NCBI RefSeq assembly: GCF_003258705.1
Contig: NZ_CP029480.1
Span: forward strand, 4,464,001-4,528,000
From: Arcticibacterium luteifluviistationis
GTDB taxonomy: Bacteria > Bacteroidota > Bacteroidia > Cytophagales > Spirosomataceae
DNA: 64,000 bases
Direction: 5' to 3'
Shown: positions 34,082 to 42,755 of the stretch, piece by piece
Numbering within the stretch: the stretch's first letter is position 1
Layout of the letters: the number at the start of each line of letters is the position of its first letter
Notes under the pieces: model-generated
What the model saw: the letters and a program-made list of their open reading frames with translations, nothing else
What the model was told of the DNA's origin: nothing
Databases searched by the model: none
Translations under genes and position numbers: made by a program

Positions 34082-34749
34082 AGGTACCAAGCTGCTAAAA
34101 AGTGAGAAATACTGCCAATAAGAACAAAGATATGCCAGATAAGGTGATTGAACTTTAGTGTTTTCCATAGGTAGAAAACCACACCTATAGTGTACGAAAT
34201 TCCTCCTAAAATTAACCAGTTAGTACTCTCCGCTGGAATGGCCTGCGTTAAAGGTTTAAGTATAAAAAATGACATACAGCCCATGGCTACGTAGGCTAAG
34301 GTAGCTACCAAATTATACTGATGGGTAAAGAAGTATTTGAATATGCTTCCCACTAAAACCATCAGCCATAGAACACCAAATACAAGATAGCCGGTGTCGG
34401 TTTGAAGGTATACCAAAATAAACGGAGAAAAACTGCCTGCTATTAAGAAATAGATGCAGATATGGTCAACAACTCTAAGAGTTTTACGAAGACTTAGTTT
34501 ATAAACGGCATGGTATAAAGTGGAGGAGGTGTAAACCATTAAAAGTGATATGCCAAATATCAAATTACCTATCAAAGCCCACGAATCTCCCGAAGAATTT
34601 CCTTTAAAAATTAAGAGCGGTACACCAATCAAAAAGAACAATAGACCAATGGCATGAGATACCATATTTGCTTTTTCTTCAGGAATGCTTTTGATTAAGC
34701 CTTTTAAGTCTGCAGGGACAGTTTTGGGAATAAATGAAAAGAGTGGCAT
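34078..34749 (-). CDS. Hemolysin III / PAQR-type membrane protein
   Basis: This 223-residue protein with seven predicted TMs shows the family's conserved polar residues. They are EEKANMVSHAIGLLFF (E and H of the first motif), SSTLYHAV, VDHICIYFLIAGSFSP (D-H-x-x-I-Y) and the C-terminal HLIWHIFVLIGSISHFLA. These residues form the metal site of the CREST superfamily of hydrolases. The name hemolysin comes from early work; a haemolytic function is not implied. It converges on the kinase gene with a 4-bp overlap. Confidence 0.93.
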   Translation of the reverse strand: MPLFSFIPKTVPADLKGLIKSIPEEKANMVSHAIGLLFFLIGVPLLIFKGNSSGDSWALIGNLIFGISLLMVYTSSTLYHAVYKLSLRKTLRVVDHICIYFLIAGSFSPFILVYLQTDTGYLVFGVLWLMVLVGSIFKYFFTHQYNLVATLAYVAMGCMSFFILKPLTQAIPAESTNWLILGGISYTIGVVFYLWKTLKFNHLIWHIFVLIGSISHFLAAWYL

Positions 34750-34934
34750 TTAGTTTTTGCGATTTTTTTGATAGCTCAAATTTAACCTTTCCCTACCATT
34801 GATATCGTTTTTTTTACCTCGAAGATGGTTTGCCGTTTTTGGCTAGAAATGTTCCAATGGCTTTTAGTATTTGGCCCTAGAGTACGTAAACGATGGACGA
34901 TGATAGCGAAAACCCTTTTGAAGGAACTTATATG

Positions 34935-35050
34935 ATGTTCCTATCACAAGTTATGCTAATTGGAATAGAGAGAGGTTTCGTAAAATGTTGGAAAAGACTG
35001 ATTTGCCAGAACCTTTAAAGCCTGATAGGAGGAGCGGATATCTTAGTTAA
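34935..35050 (+). pseudogene. Possible relic of a plus-strand gene (3' end)
   Basis: Within the 302-bp gap before the DinB gene, one plus-strand frame reads open to a TAA at 35048-35050. It carries a protein-like segment (VPITSYANWNRER, then KMLEKTDLPEPLKPDRRSGY). A TGA stands just upstream, and the other frames upstream contain several stops. I do not recognise the family. It may be a decayed gene or chance. Confidence 0.25.
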
Positions 35051-35051
35051 A

Positions 35052-35510
35052 CTAGGATTTAGAGAAACCACCCCTCTTAAGGAAAATGTAGTCAATCATA
35101 ATGGGTTCAATGCCGGCTTGCCTAAAGTCAGAAATTATTTGCCCTTTATGGTGGGTATGATGGTTGATAGTGTGAAATAGAATATCTTGGACTGTATTGA
35201 CAAATGTTTCGCCCTTAGGGTTGGTATAGGTGATTTTCATGTCCATGTCTAGGTCTTTGATAATCTTCAAAGAGTTTTCTAAATTAATAGAATCAATTTG
35301 ACTCGCCTTTTGACAAGAGTAAGTTTGATTAACACCAAATGGTGTAGTAAACATTAGCCTCGCATTCCAAATTTGGTGAGCGTTAATGTTGTGACAAAGT
35401 AGAGTGGAAGTTCTTTCTGGAAGTTCGTCCTTGTGCTTTATTAATTCAGAGATTAGTTTTTGATTAAAATGATGATTGTACTCGAAAATTTCCTTAAAGA
35501 ATGCTTTCAT
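35052..35510 (-). CDS. DinB-family metal-binding four-helix protein
   Basis: This 152-residue helical bundle has the spaced histidines of the DinB/YfiT superfamily: NINAHQIW in the second helix and LFHTINHHTHHKGQI in the fourth helix. The latter is the typical HxxxHxxxHRGQ-like motif in variant form. Members bind zinc, and some are thiol-dependent transferases, but substrates are mostly unknown. It is a single gene with no operon partner. Confidence 0.88.
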   Translation of the reverse strand: MKAFFKEIFEYNHHFNQKLISELIKHKDELPERTSTLLCHNINAHQIWNARLMFTTPFGVNQTYSCQKASQIDSINLENSLKIIKDLDMDMKITYTNPKGETFVNTVQDILFHTINHHTHHKGQIISDFRQAGIEPIMIDYIFLKRGGFSKS

Positions 35511-35754
35511 GTTTCGGGTCGGAAGTATTTTTTCTTTTGGTTATGAAATCAAGGCGACTTGGATTAGGTAGAGTCAATCAAATACATTTACTAATTATTA
35601 ATTAAATGCATTAAATTCAGGTAAATATACTGGTGGGCGTACTATATGGAAAGCCGAAAGGAGTTAAGCAAGTGTTAACAGCTTAATAAAACATTAACAA
35701 AAGGGCTAAAAGCCTTAGTCAAGTAGATTTGGAATCTAATCTAAAGTGTGCGTT

Positions 35755-36453
35755 TTAAAACTTCAAAAGCCTTTTATAGGTGGCATTAAGTTCTTCAGGG
35801 CCAGCATCTTTTTTCATCCATTTTTTCATAACCAAATAATTGGCTTTTTGAATAGTCCAATAGCCATTCAAAACGTATTTTCTTGAAGAGATTAAAACGT
35901 TTTTTGGGATTATTTTAAAATTGTACTTTCCCTTACTTCGCTCCAAAATGTCATAATCTTCCATAATGCAGTGTTTTTCACTGAAGCCACCAAGCAGAGA
36001 GAAAACCTCTTTTTTGATAAAGAGCGTTTGGTCGCCACCTCTACACCATATCATTGGAAATCGGGTGAAGAAAGCATTAACATATAAGAGTGGGTTAGGG
36101 TAGTGGTCATACTGACTTCGGTATGCTCCTAAGTCAGCTCCTTCACGAATAGCCTGGTTAATATCTTTTATAAAATCTTTATGAACCAATACGTCAGCAT
36201 GTACAAAATACAAAATGGTGCCTTTGGCTATTCTGGCTGCGGCATTCATCTGATGGTTTCTACCTGGTTTATTTGATACTAGGTATTTAAAGCCTAACTG
36301 TTTTGTAAGCTTTTCTAAATTGTCAGTAGATGATGGAGAATCTGCCAAAATTATTTCAAAAGAAGTGCCTTCGGGAATGTTAGTACTAATTTGCTCCAAA
36401 CAAGGTTTTATCTGTTCGGCTTCATTATATGTGGGTATAATTATACTAATCAT
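35755..36453 (-). CDS. Family 2 glycosyltransferase, TIGR04283-like
   Basis: This 232-residue GT2 enzyme starts MISIIIPTYNEAEQIKPCL. The stretch GRNHQMNAAARIAKGTILYF followed by VHADVLVH replaces the usual DxD region and is typical of TIGR04283 glycosyltransferases, which often lie near arsenosugar or selenosugar genes. Downstream are RGGDQTLFIKKEVFSLLGGF and MEDYDILER (acid base region). No arsenic-related partner is seen here. It is monocistronic by position. Confidence 0.85.
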   Translation of the reverse strand: MISIIIPTYNEAEQIKPCLEQISTNIPEGTSFEIILADSPSSTDNLEKLTKQLGFKYLVSNKPGRNHQMNAAARIAKGTILYFVHADVLVHKDFIKDINQAIREGADLGAYRSQYDHYPNPLLYVNAFFTRFPMIWCRGGDQTLFIKKEVFSLLGGFSEKHCIMEDYDILERSKGKYNFKIIPKNVLISSRKYVLNGYWTIQKANYLVMKKWMKKDAGPEELNATYKRLLKF

Positions 36454-36607
36454 TTAAACTTTTTAAAATTCACTTTTATATACGATTTCTCTTCAATTTG
36501 AGATTAAAAAGGCTCTTTTTTAGCAGTAAAGTTTTACTCAAAATTATTGCAAATGACTGATTATATGATACATTAAATAGAAACAATTTCTAAACGCTTA
36601 CTTAACA

Positions 36608-36635
36608 TTGGGGTAATGTAAGGAAAATACCTTTG
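36608..36635 (+). promoter_or_regulatory. Bacteroidota-type promoter before the TonB receptor
   Basis: TTG at 36608-36610 and TACCTTTG at 36628-36635 match the -33 TTG and -7 TAnnTTTG elements of Bacteroidota sigma factor ABfr, 17 bp apart. The start codon is 25 bp downstream. Confidence 0.5.
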
Positions 36636-36660
36636 CGGAAATTTACCAAAATACCTAAGT

Positions 36661-39414
36661 ATGCAAAGAATTTTTACCTCAATAACTTTCTTTTTCATTT
36701 GCCTTAATCTTCAAGCACAAAATGCAAGTCTTTCAGGCAAAGTATATGATGAAAACGGCCTCGTATTACCAGGAGCTACCGTCAAATTAGTAGATAAAGC
36801 AACAATTACAGATGTAAATGGTAGTTTTTATTTCCCAAACTTAACCACGGGAGACCAAGAAATTCACATCACTTATATAGGATATAATACTTTGGACCGT
36901 TCTGTTGGACTTTCTCAAGGCACCAATAGCCAAAACTTTGAGATGCATTCAGGAATTACGCTTCAAGATGAAGTGATAATTTTAGGAGATAGGCTTAAAG
37001 GCCAAGCAAAGGCTCTTAATCAACAAAAAACTAATGCCAATATTACCAATGTGGTCTCTTCTGACCAAGTAGGTAAATTTCCTGATGCCAATATAGGAGA
37101 TGCTTTAAAGAGAATTCCTGGCATTACCATGCAAAACGACCAAGGCGAGGCAAGAGACATTGTGATTAGAGGAATGGCTCCTCAGTTTAATGCTGTCACA
37201 CTTAATGGTGAGCGAATTCCTTCGGCAGAAGGTGACAACAGAAAAGTGCAAATGGATTTGATTCCTTCTGACATGATTCAAACCATTCAGGTCAATAAAG
37301 CTGTATTGCCAAATATGGATGCGGATGCCATTGGAGGTTCTGTAAACTTGGTGACCAGAAAAGCACCAAATGATTTAAGAATTTCAGGAACATTAGGCTC
37401 TGGAATTAACATGCTTTCTAAAAAGCCTATTTATAATGGAGCTTTTGTAATTGGAAACAGAATCTTGAATGAGAAGTTGGGTTTTGTTCTTTCTGGCTCT
37501 TATAACAATCACAATTTCGGTTCTGACAACGTTGAAGCCGTTTGGGTTGAAACAGATGCTGGTGCAGTAATTGATGAATTTGACATTAGAAAATACACCG
37601 TTCAGCGTGTGAGACGAAGCCTTTCTGCAAACTTTGATTACGACTTAAGTCCAAATCACTCCATAGGTTTTTCTGCCATGTATAATTGGAGAGACGACTG
37701 GGAAAATCGTTTAAGAATGAGAGTAAGTCAGCTGGAAGATGCTTTTGATGACGGCGATTTTACAACAGACGGAAATGGTCTTTATAATATAACTGCTGCA
37801 AGGGTAGAATATCAGACTAAAGGAGGTATTGACAGTGACCGAGTAAAAGCGAAAAGGTTAGAAGATCAACGCGTTTGGAACTATACATTAAACGGAAACC
37901 ATAGGTTTGACAAATTACAAGCTACTTGGAATGTAACATTGGCAAAAGCTTCTGAAGAAAGACCTGGTGAGCGTTACATTAGCTTTAGAGATAAAGGCCA
38001 AGTGGTCAATTTAGACATAAGAGATACTAAATCTCCTTCGGTTTATTTAGCTAATAGAGCAGATAACCTCGCTATTGGTTTGGATGCTATTTCTGAGCAA
38101 TATGAATATACCTCTGACAAGGATTTAAATGCGAAATTAGACTTCCAATTACCTTATTCTAACAAAGGCGTTTTCAAGTTTGGTGGAAGGTTAAGAACCA
38201 AAGAGAAATTAAGAGACCAAAACTATTTTGAATACGAAGAGGTCAATGAAACTATCACAGACTTAGCTAGCGTAAGCAATGCCGATTATTCAGATTTAAA
38301 CTTTTTACCAGGTTCTCAGTATCAAGTTGGACAGTTTGCTACACCAGAATTCCTTGGTAATCTAGATTTAAATAACACGAGCGTATTTGAGAAAAAAGAT
38401 GTTCCTGAAGAGTATATCTCGGGTATCTATTCTGCCAATGAGAGCATCACAGGGGCCTATGTTATGGTAGACCAGCAGCTAAACAAAAAGCTTTCAGCTA
38501 TTTTAGGATTAAGATATGAGTATACCAATATTGACTACACTGGTAATATTTATAACATAGACGAGGAGACTGTTTCTCAAGACAGCAGAGACAACGCTTA
38601 TGGCAATTTGCTTCCTGGTGTACATTTGAAATATGACTTGAGAGAAAGTGCAATTCTTAGGTTTGCGTGGACTAACACCATTGCAAGACCTAGCTATTAT
38701 GACCTAGTGCCGTTTGCTAATTTTAGCCCTCAAGATTCTGAGCTAGAAAGAGGAAACCCAGATTTGAAAGCAAGCACAGCTTCTAACTTAGATGTTATGG
38801 CAGAAAACTATTTCAAAAACATCGGAATTGTGTCTGCGGGATTCTTTTATAAGAATATTTCAAACTTCATTTATTCTCAAACTATTCAAAACTATGCCGA
38901 CCCCGTTTTTGGAACAGACCTAGAATATACACTTCCTAAAAACGGTGGTACGGCAGAGGTAGTAGGAATGGAGCTTGCCCTTCAGCGTCAGCTATGGAAA
39001 GGCTTTGGTATTTACTTAAACTATACCTACACGCATTCTGCTACCACAGGAATTGAAGAACGTGAAGATGAAGACTTAGCCCTTCCAGGTACAGCAAATA
39101 ATATGTTTAATGCTTCTCTTTCTTATGAGAATAAAAAGTTGGTAGCAAGGGTATCATTAAACTATGCGAGTGACTATGTAGACGAGATTGGTGGTTCGGC
39201 TTTTGAAGATAGATTTTATGACAAACAAACCTTCTTAGACGTAAATGCAGCGTATGCCTTTACTCCTGCTATCAGATTATATATAGAAGGAAATAACCTT
39301 ACGAATCAGCCATTAAGATACTATCAAGGCATTTCTTCCAGAACAATGCAAAAAGAGTTTTATAACGCACGATATAACGTTGGCCTAAAGTTCGACTTAA
39401 GCGGGAAAAAGTAA
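36661..39414 (+). CDS. TonB-dependent outer-membrane receptor with carboxypeptidase-like N-terminal domain
   Basis: This 917-residue protein has a signal peptide (about 1-20, ending LQAQ). A CarboxypepD_reg-like domain (about 24-100; SLSGKVYDENGLVLPGATVK) comes next. The plug includes FPDANIGDALKRIPGITMQ and DIVIRGMAPQFNAVTLNGER, then GSVNLVTRKAP. A 22-strand-type barrel follows, and its last strand ends YNVGLKFDLSGKK. The plug resembles the Caulobacter-type TonB receptor group (TIGR01782-like). It is followed 80 bp later by a secreted phosphatase. A hairpin (39444-39473) between them can attenuate read-through. Its ligand is unknown; an organophosphate is suggested only by context. Confidence 0.93.
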   Translation: MQRIFTSITFFFICLNLQAQNASLSGKVYDENGLVLPGATVKLVDKATITDVNGSFYFPNLTTGDQEIHITYIGYNTLDRSVGLSQGTNSQNFEMHSGITLQDEVIILGDRLKGQAKALNQQKTNANITNVVSSDQVGKFPDANIGDALKRIPGITMQNDQGEARDIVIRGMAPQFNAVTLNGERIPSAEGDNRKVQMDLIPSDMIQTIQVNKAVLPNMDADAIGGSVNLVTRKAPNDLRISGTLGSGINMLSKKPIYNGAFVIGNRILNEKLGFVLSGSYNNHNFGSDNVEAVWVETDAGAVIDEFDIRKYTVQRVRRSLSANFDYDLSPNHSIGFSAMYNWRDDWENRLRMRVSQLEDAFDDGDFTTDGNGLYNITAARVEYQTKGGIDSDRVKAKRLEDQRVWNYTLNGNHRFDKLQATWNVTLAKASEERPGERYISFRDKGQVVNLDIRDTKSPSVYLANRADNLAIGLDAISEQYEYTSDKDLNAKLDFQLPYSNKGVFKFGGRLRTKEKLRDQNYFEYEEVNETITDLASVSNADYSDLNFLPGSQYQVGQFATPEFLGNLDLNNTSVFEKKDVPEEYISGIYSANESITGAYVMVDQQLNKKLSAILGLRYEYTNIDYTGNIYNIDEETVSQDSRDNAYGNLLPGVHLKYDLRESAILRFAWTNTIARPSYYDLVPFANFSPQDSELERGNPDLKASTASNLDVMAENYFKNIGIVSAGFFYKNISNFIYSQTIQNYADPVFGTDLEYTLPKNGGTAEVVGMELALQRQLWKGFGIYLNYTYTHSATTGIEEREDEDLALPGTANNMFNASLSYENKKLVARVSLNYASDYVDEIGGSAFEDRFYDKQTFLDVNAAYAFTPAIRLYIEGNNLTNQPLRYYQGISSRTMQKEFYNARYNVGLKFDLSGKK

Positions 39415-39443
39415 ATACAGTTTATAATGGTTTAGGAATACTA

Positions 39444-39473
39444 AAGGTGTCCATATTTTTTGGGCATCTTTTT
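39444..39473 (+). terminator. Probable terminator between receptor and phosphatase genes
   Basis: A 9-bp stem with two wobble pairs (AAGGTGTCC / GGGCATCTT) and a 9-base loop is followed by a short T run. A TTG (39460-39462) and a TAACTTTG (39484-39491) suggest a separate promoter for the phosphatase inside the same gap. Confidence 0.5.
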
Positions 39474-39494
39474 CATTAAACCTTAACTTTGATC

Positions 39495-40439
39495 ATGATG
39501 AAAAAAATAGGATTATTATTAGTTTTAGCCTTTGTTGTCAATTTAGCTTTCGGTCAAAAAAAAGTAAAATTAGATAAAGAAATAGTGTACGATGATGATG
39601 CCACAGGCGTTTTCGTTTTTGGAGACTGGGGAAGAAGAGGGGAATTCAAACAAAAGGAATTAGCTACAGCCATGGGTGAGGCGGCATTAAAGTTTGAGCC
39701 TGAGTTTATCATCTCTACTGGTGATAATTTTTATCCAAACGGAGTAGCCAGTGTATCAGACCCGCAATGGACCAATTCATTTGAAAATATTTACTCTGCC
39801 CATTCTTTAAATATCAACTGGTTTGTGGTTTTAGGAAACCATGATTATAGGGGAAATATGCAAGCCGAGATTGATTACACCAACATCAGCAGAAGATGGA
39901 ATATGCCCGAAGCTTATTATTCTTTTGAGCAAGAATTAGAAGATGGAAGTAAAGGTCTTTTCGTTTTTGTGGATACTAATCCGCTTAATGATGAGTATTA
40001 CGGAGAAGAAAAGTATGCTAGCAAAGTGTCGACACAAGACACTACCAAGCAATTAACGTGGCTAAAAGAGACCTTAGCAAATTCAGATGCCGACTGGAAA
40101 ATAGTAACAGGGCATCATCCACTTTATACAGGCGGAAAAAGAATAGAAGCCCCTAATTTCGTTAGAAACCACTTATTGCCAATTCTAAAAGAATATGAAG
40201 TCGACTTTTATTTAGCTGGTCACGAGCACGATTTACAGTACATCAAACCAGCTGGTAAAACGCACCATATAGTTTCTGGAGCAGGTTCAGAAGTGAGACC
40301 TACGGGTTACTTACCAACTACTGTTTTTGCTGAATCGAGACAAGGCTTTGGCTACCTTACTTTAAAAAAGGGATTAGCCCGACTAAGCTTTATAGACTAT
40401 AAAGGAAAATTACTATATCAAACGGAAATGGTGAAGTAG
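39495..40439 (+). CDS. Secreted acid phosphatase-like metallophosphoesterase (ACP5 type)
   Basis: From the ATG at 39495 the protein is 314 residues with a signal peptide (MMKKIGLLLVLAFVVNLAFG). It has the full metallophosphoesterase motif set: GDWG (43-46), GDNFYPNG (76-83), GNHDY (114-118), GHH (206-208) and GHEHD (242-246). The tartrate-resistant purple acid phosphatase (ACP5) fold is suggested by GDNFYPNGV and by GHHPLYTGGK. It would release phosphate from esters in the periplasm or outside. A TTG start at 39489 is possible but less likely. It lies downstream of the TonB receptor. Confidence 0.92.
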   Translation: MMKKIGLLLVLAFVVNLAFGQKKVKLDKEIVYDDDATGVFVFGDWGRRGEFKQKELATAMGEAALKFEPEFIISTGDNFYPNGVASVSDPQWTNSFENIYSAHSLNINWFVVLGNHDYRGNMQAEIDYTNISRRWNMPEAYYSFEQELEDGSKGLFVFVDTNPLNDEYYGEEKYASKVSTQDTTKQLTWLKETLANSDADWKIVTGHHPLYTGGKRIEAPNFVRNHLLPILKEYEVDFYLAGHEHDLQYIKPAGKTHHIVSGAGSEVRPTGYLPTTVFAESRQGFGYLTLKKGLARLSFIDYKGKLLYQTEMVK

Positions 40440-40505
40440 GGCATTGCCTTAATAACTAGTTTTTATTTTAATGTACTAAATTGCATTAAAAATCAACAAA
40501 CTAGA

Positions 40506-41417
40506 ATGGCGTTAACTGAATTTTGGAAGGGTTCTGAGAAGTATATCTGTGACCAAAGCTTAGCACAAGCTTTTCATATGGCAAGGGTTTTAGGAATGCC
40601 TTTACTTATTGAGGGTGAGCCTGGAACAGGAAAAACAGAACTTCCTATTCAATATGCAAAGTCTACGGGGCTGCCTATATTTACTTACCCAACGGGGTCA
40701 AAAAGTAATGTAGAATCCTTTGTGGCTCGCTTTGACCATGTAAAGTATTTAAGAGATTCACAGGTTGAAATCTTAAATGCACAAAGAGAAGAAAAAGGAC
40801 TTGCCTCAAAACTCTCTACTGGTGACAGAAATTCTGAAAACCTTGCAGATTATGTAGTCAAAGGGCCTGCGGCAAAGGCATACGCTAGCCCTCATTCTGT
40901 CTTGCTTATTGACGAAATAGACAAAGCCCCTCGTGAGTTTCCCAACGATTTGCTTTATGCATTAAGTCATAGGAAACTGGTAATGCCTGAGTCTGGGGAA
41001 ATCATAGAGATATCAGAGGAGGAGATGCCAGCTATAGTAATTACCTCTAATAGGGAACAAGAGTTGCCAACGGCATTTAAAGGAAGGTGCATTTATCATT
41101 ATATAAACTTTCCTGAGGAAATATTGATGCGTGAAATTGTGCTAAAACACTACCCTAAAATTCATGACAGAGTAGTGGAGGTAGCCTTAGACGCGTTTTA
41201 TCAATTAAGAAATCTTGGTTTAGAGCGTGCTCCTACTACCAGAGAGCTGCTAAATTGGTTAAAGTATGTTCAATCTTTTGCCAGCGAAGACTCCATTGAG
41301 AAAATCAAAAGCTTAGAAGGTTTAGGTGTATTGATAAAAACACAGGCCGATATGGAAAAAATCAAACGTTCTCTTTCTGGTGAAGCAGAGCCAAAGCGTC
41401 AAGGTTTTTATAATTAA
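40506..41417 (+). CDS. MoxR-family AAA+ ATPase
   Basis: This 303-residue AAA+ protein of the MoxR/CoxD type has Walker A GEPGTGKT (37-44) and Walker B VLLIDEIDKAPREF. Sensor-1 is ITSNREQELPTAFKGRC, with the arginine finger in that region, and sensor-2 is RAPTTRELLNWLKYV. MoxR ATPases act as chaperones that insert cofactors or activate complexes, together with a VWA-domain partner. That partner follows 27 bp downstream. Confidence 0.95.
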   Translation: MALTEFWKGSEKYICDQSLAQAFHMARVLGMPLLIEGEPGTGKTELPIQYAKSTGLPIFTYPTGSKSNVESFVARFDHVKYLRDSQVEILNAQREEKGLASKLSTGDRNSENLADYVVKGPAAKAYASPHSVLLIDEIDKAPREFPNDLLYALSHRKLVMPESGEIIEISEEEMPAIVITSNREQELPTAFKGRCIYHYINFPEEILMREIVLKHYPKIHDRVVEVALDAFYQLRNLGLERAPTTRELLNWLKYVQSFASEDSIEKIKSLEGLGVLIKTQADMEKIKRSLSGEAEPKRQGFYN

Positions 41418-41444
41418 GTTTTTGATAAACGAATACTTAAAACC

Positions 41445-42755
41445 ATGTTTGAATCACTACCAGCTCATTTCAGAAGCCATGGCATTCCTACAGATGTCAG
41501 GGCTTTGCTGTTGCTTGAGAAATCCATTGAAAAGGGGTTAATAAGAACACTGGGCGATATCTACAATGTTTTAAAGGCCATAATAGTAAAAGAGAAAAGT
41601 CTGATAGGGCCTTATACTAAAGCTTTTTACGAATACTTTTTAGAGATTGACATCAAAGATGGCGAACGTTTAAATGACGCTATTCTTAGGTCAAAGACTT
41701 TTAAAAAGTGGAAGGAAGACTTTAATAATGAGGTTCAGGTTTTAGATGAGGATACCTTGGTTAATAAATTTTTGGACGAAATCCATCTGACCACCTATGA
41801 TATCAAAGAGGTGATTAATGGCAAAGAGTTATGGGATAAAGACAATCCGTACCAACAAGACAGCTCTTCAGAGGAGAATGGAGAGGCTACCGAGAGGAAT
41901 ATTGATAAAATGGCGGACTATTCTGAGCTGACGTTGCAGCAGTTGCTAGAAAGAATGGAAACCATCAAGAAAAATCAAAAGACAAGCCATTCTGGAGGAA
42001 GCCATTGGATAGGTACAGGGGGTATTTCACCATACGGCCATGGTGGTGCTGCAAAAGCTGGGGTACGAGTTGGTGGAACTGGCGGAGGTAAAATGGCAAG
42101 AGCGGTCTTAAATGATAAAAACTACTATCCTGTTGATGTCAATAAGCTGGTCAATGACAATAATATTGATGCGGCATTAGCTTCTTTGAAAGGGGTTATA
42201 GAAGAGTCTGCCCATGACGAAATTGATATTCAAAATACCATAAAACTTGGCATAAAGCGTGGAGGTTTGTTCATTCCAGAAATTAAAAAAGTAAGCCAAG
42301 AAAAGCTTCAGGTAATACTTTTGATAGATAATGGCGGCTACTCTATGCTGTCTTATGTAAGAGTGGTTCGTGAGCTTTTTAAGAAAATGAAAACACGTTT
42401 TGCCCATGACTTAGAGACTTATTACTTCCATAATACTATTTATGGGGAAGTATATGCAGACCCTAATAGGACGGAAGTGGTGAAAATTAAGACGCTGTTG
42501 AATAAAGACGCTAATTATAGAGTATTTATTATTGGTGACGCCACCATGGGAACTTATGAAATCAACCAACAAAGCGTAAATACTTACCAGAGCTTAAAGA
42601 AAAAGTTTAAGAAAATAGCCTGGATAAACCCAGAGCCAGTCAAATACTGGCCACATACGATCTCTTTGCAGTATTTAAAACAGCTTATTGATATGTATCC
42701 GATGACACCAAAAGGCATAGAAGATGCCGTGAGGGATATGAATATACGCCGTTAG
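41445..42755 (+). CDS. CoxE-like VWA-domain protein, partner of MoxR
   Basis: This 436-residue protein has an acidic, Gln/Ser-rich middle and a glycine-rich stretch GTGGISPYGHGGAA, a hallmark of CoxE-type VWA proteins. The C-terminal VWA domain has LLIDNGGYSM as its metal-ion-dependent adhesion site, with Gly where DxSxS is usual. It ends MYPMTPKGIEDAVRDMNIRR. Its stop codon overlaps that of the convergent giant gene by 3 bp. A second, broken copy of this 3' end lies at 48029-48142, which suggests DNA was inserted exactly at this end. Confidence 0.92.
   Translation: MFESLPAHFRSHGIPTDVRALLLLEKSIEKGLIRTLGDIYNVLKAIIVKEKSLIGPYTKAFYEYFLEIDIKDGERLNDAILRSKTFKKWKEDFNNEVQVLDEDTLVNKFLDEIHLTTYDIKEVINGKELWDKDNPYQQDSSSEENGEATERNIDKMADYSELTLQQLLERMETIKKNQKTSHSGGSHWIGTGGISPYGHGGAAKAGVRVGGTGGGKMARAVLNDKNYYPVDVNKLVNDNNIDAALASLKGVIEESAHDEIDIQNTIKLGIKRGGLFIPEIKKVSQEKLQVILLIDNGGYSMLSYVRVVRELFKKMKTRFAHDLETYYFHNTIYGEVYADPNRTEVVKIKTLLNKDANYRVFIIGDATMGTYEINQQSVNTYQSLKKKFKKIAWINPEPVKYWPHTISLQYLKQLIDMYPMTPKGIEDAVRDMNIRR

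Noticed and set aside
42177-42407. Antisense reading frames within the MoxR/VWA, receptor and permease genes
   Set aside because: They lie opposite well-supported genes and have no start context or family motif.
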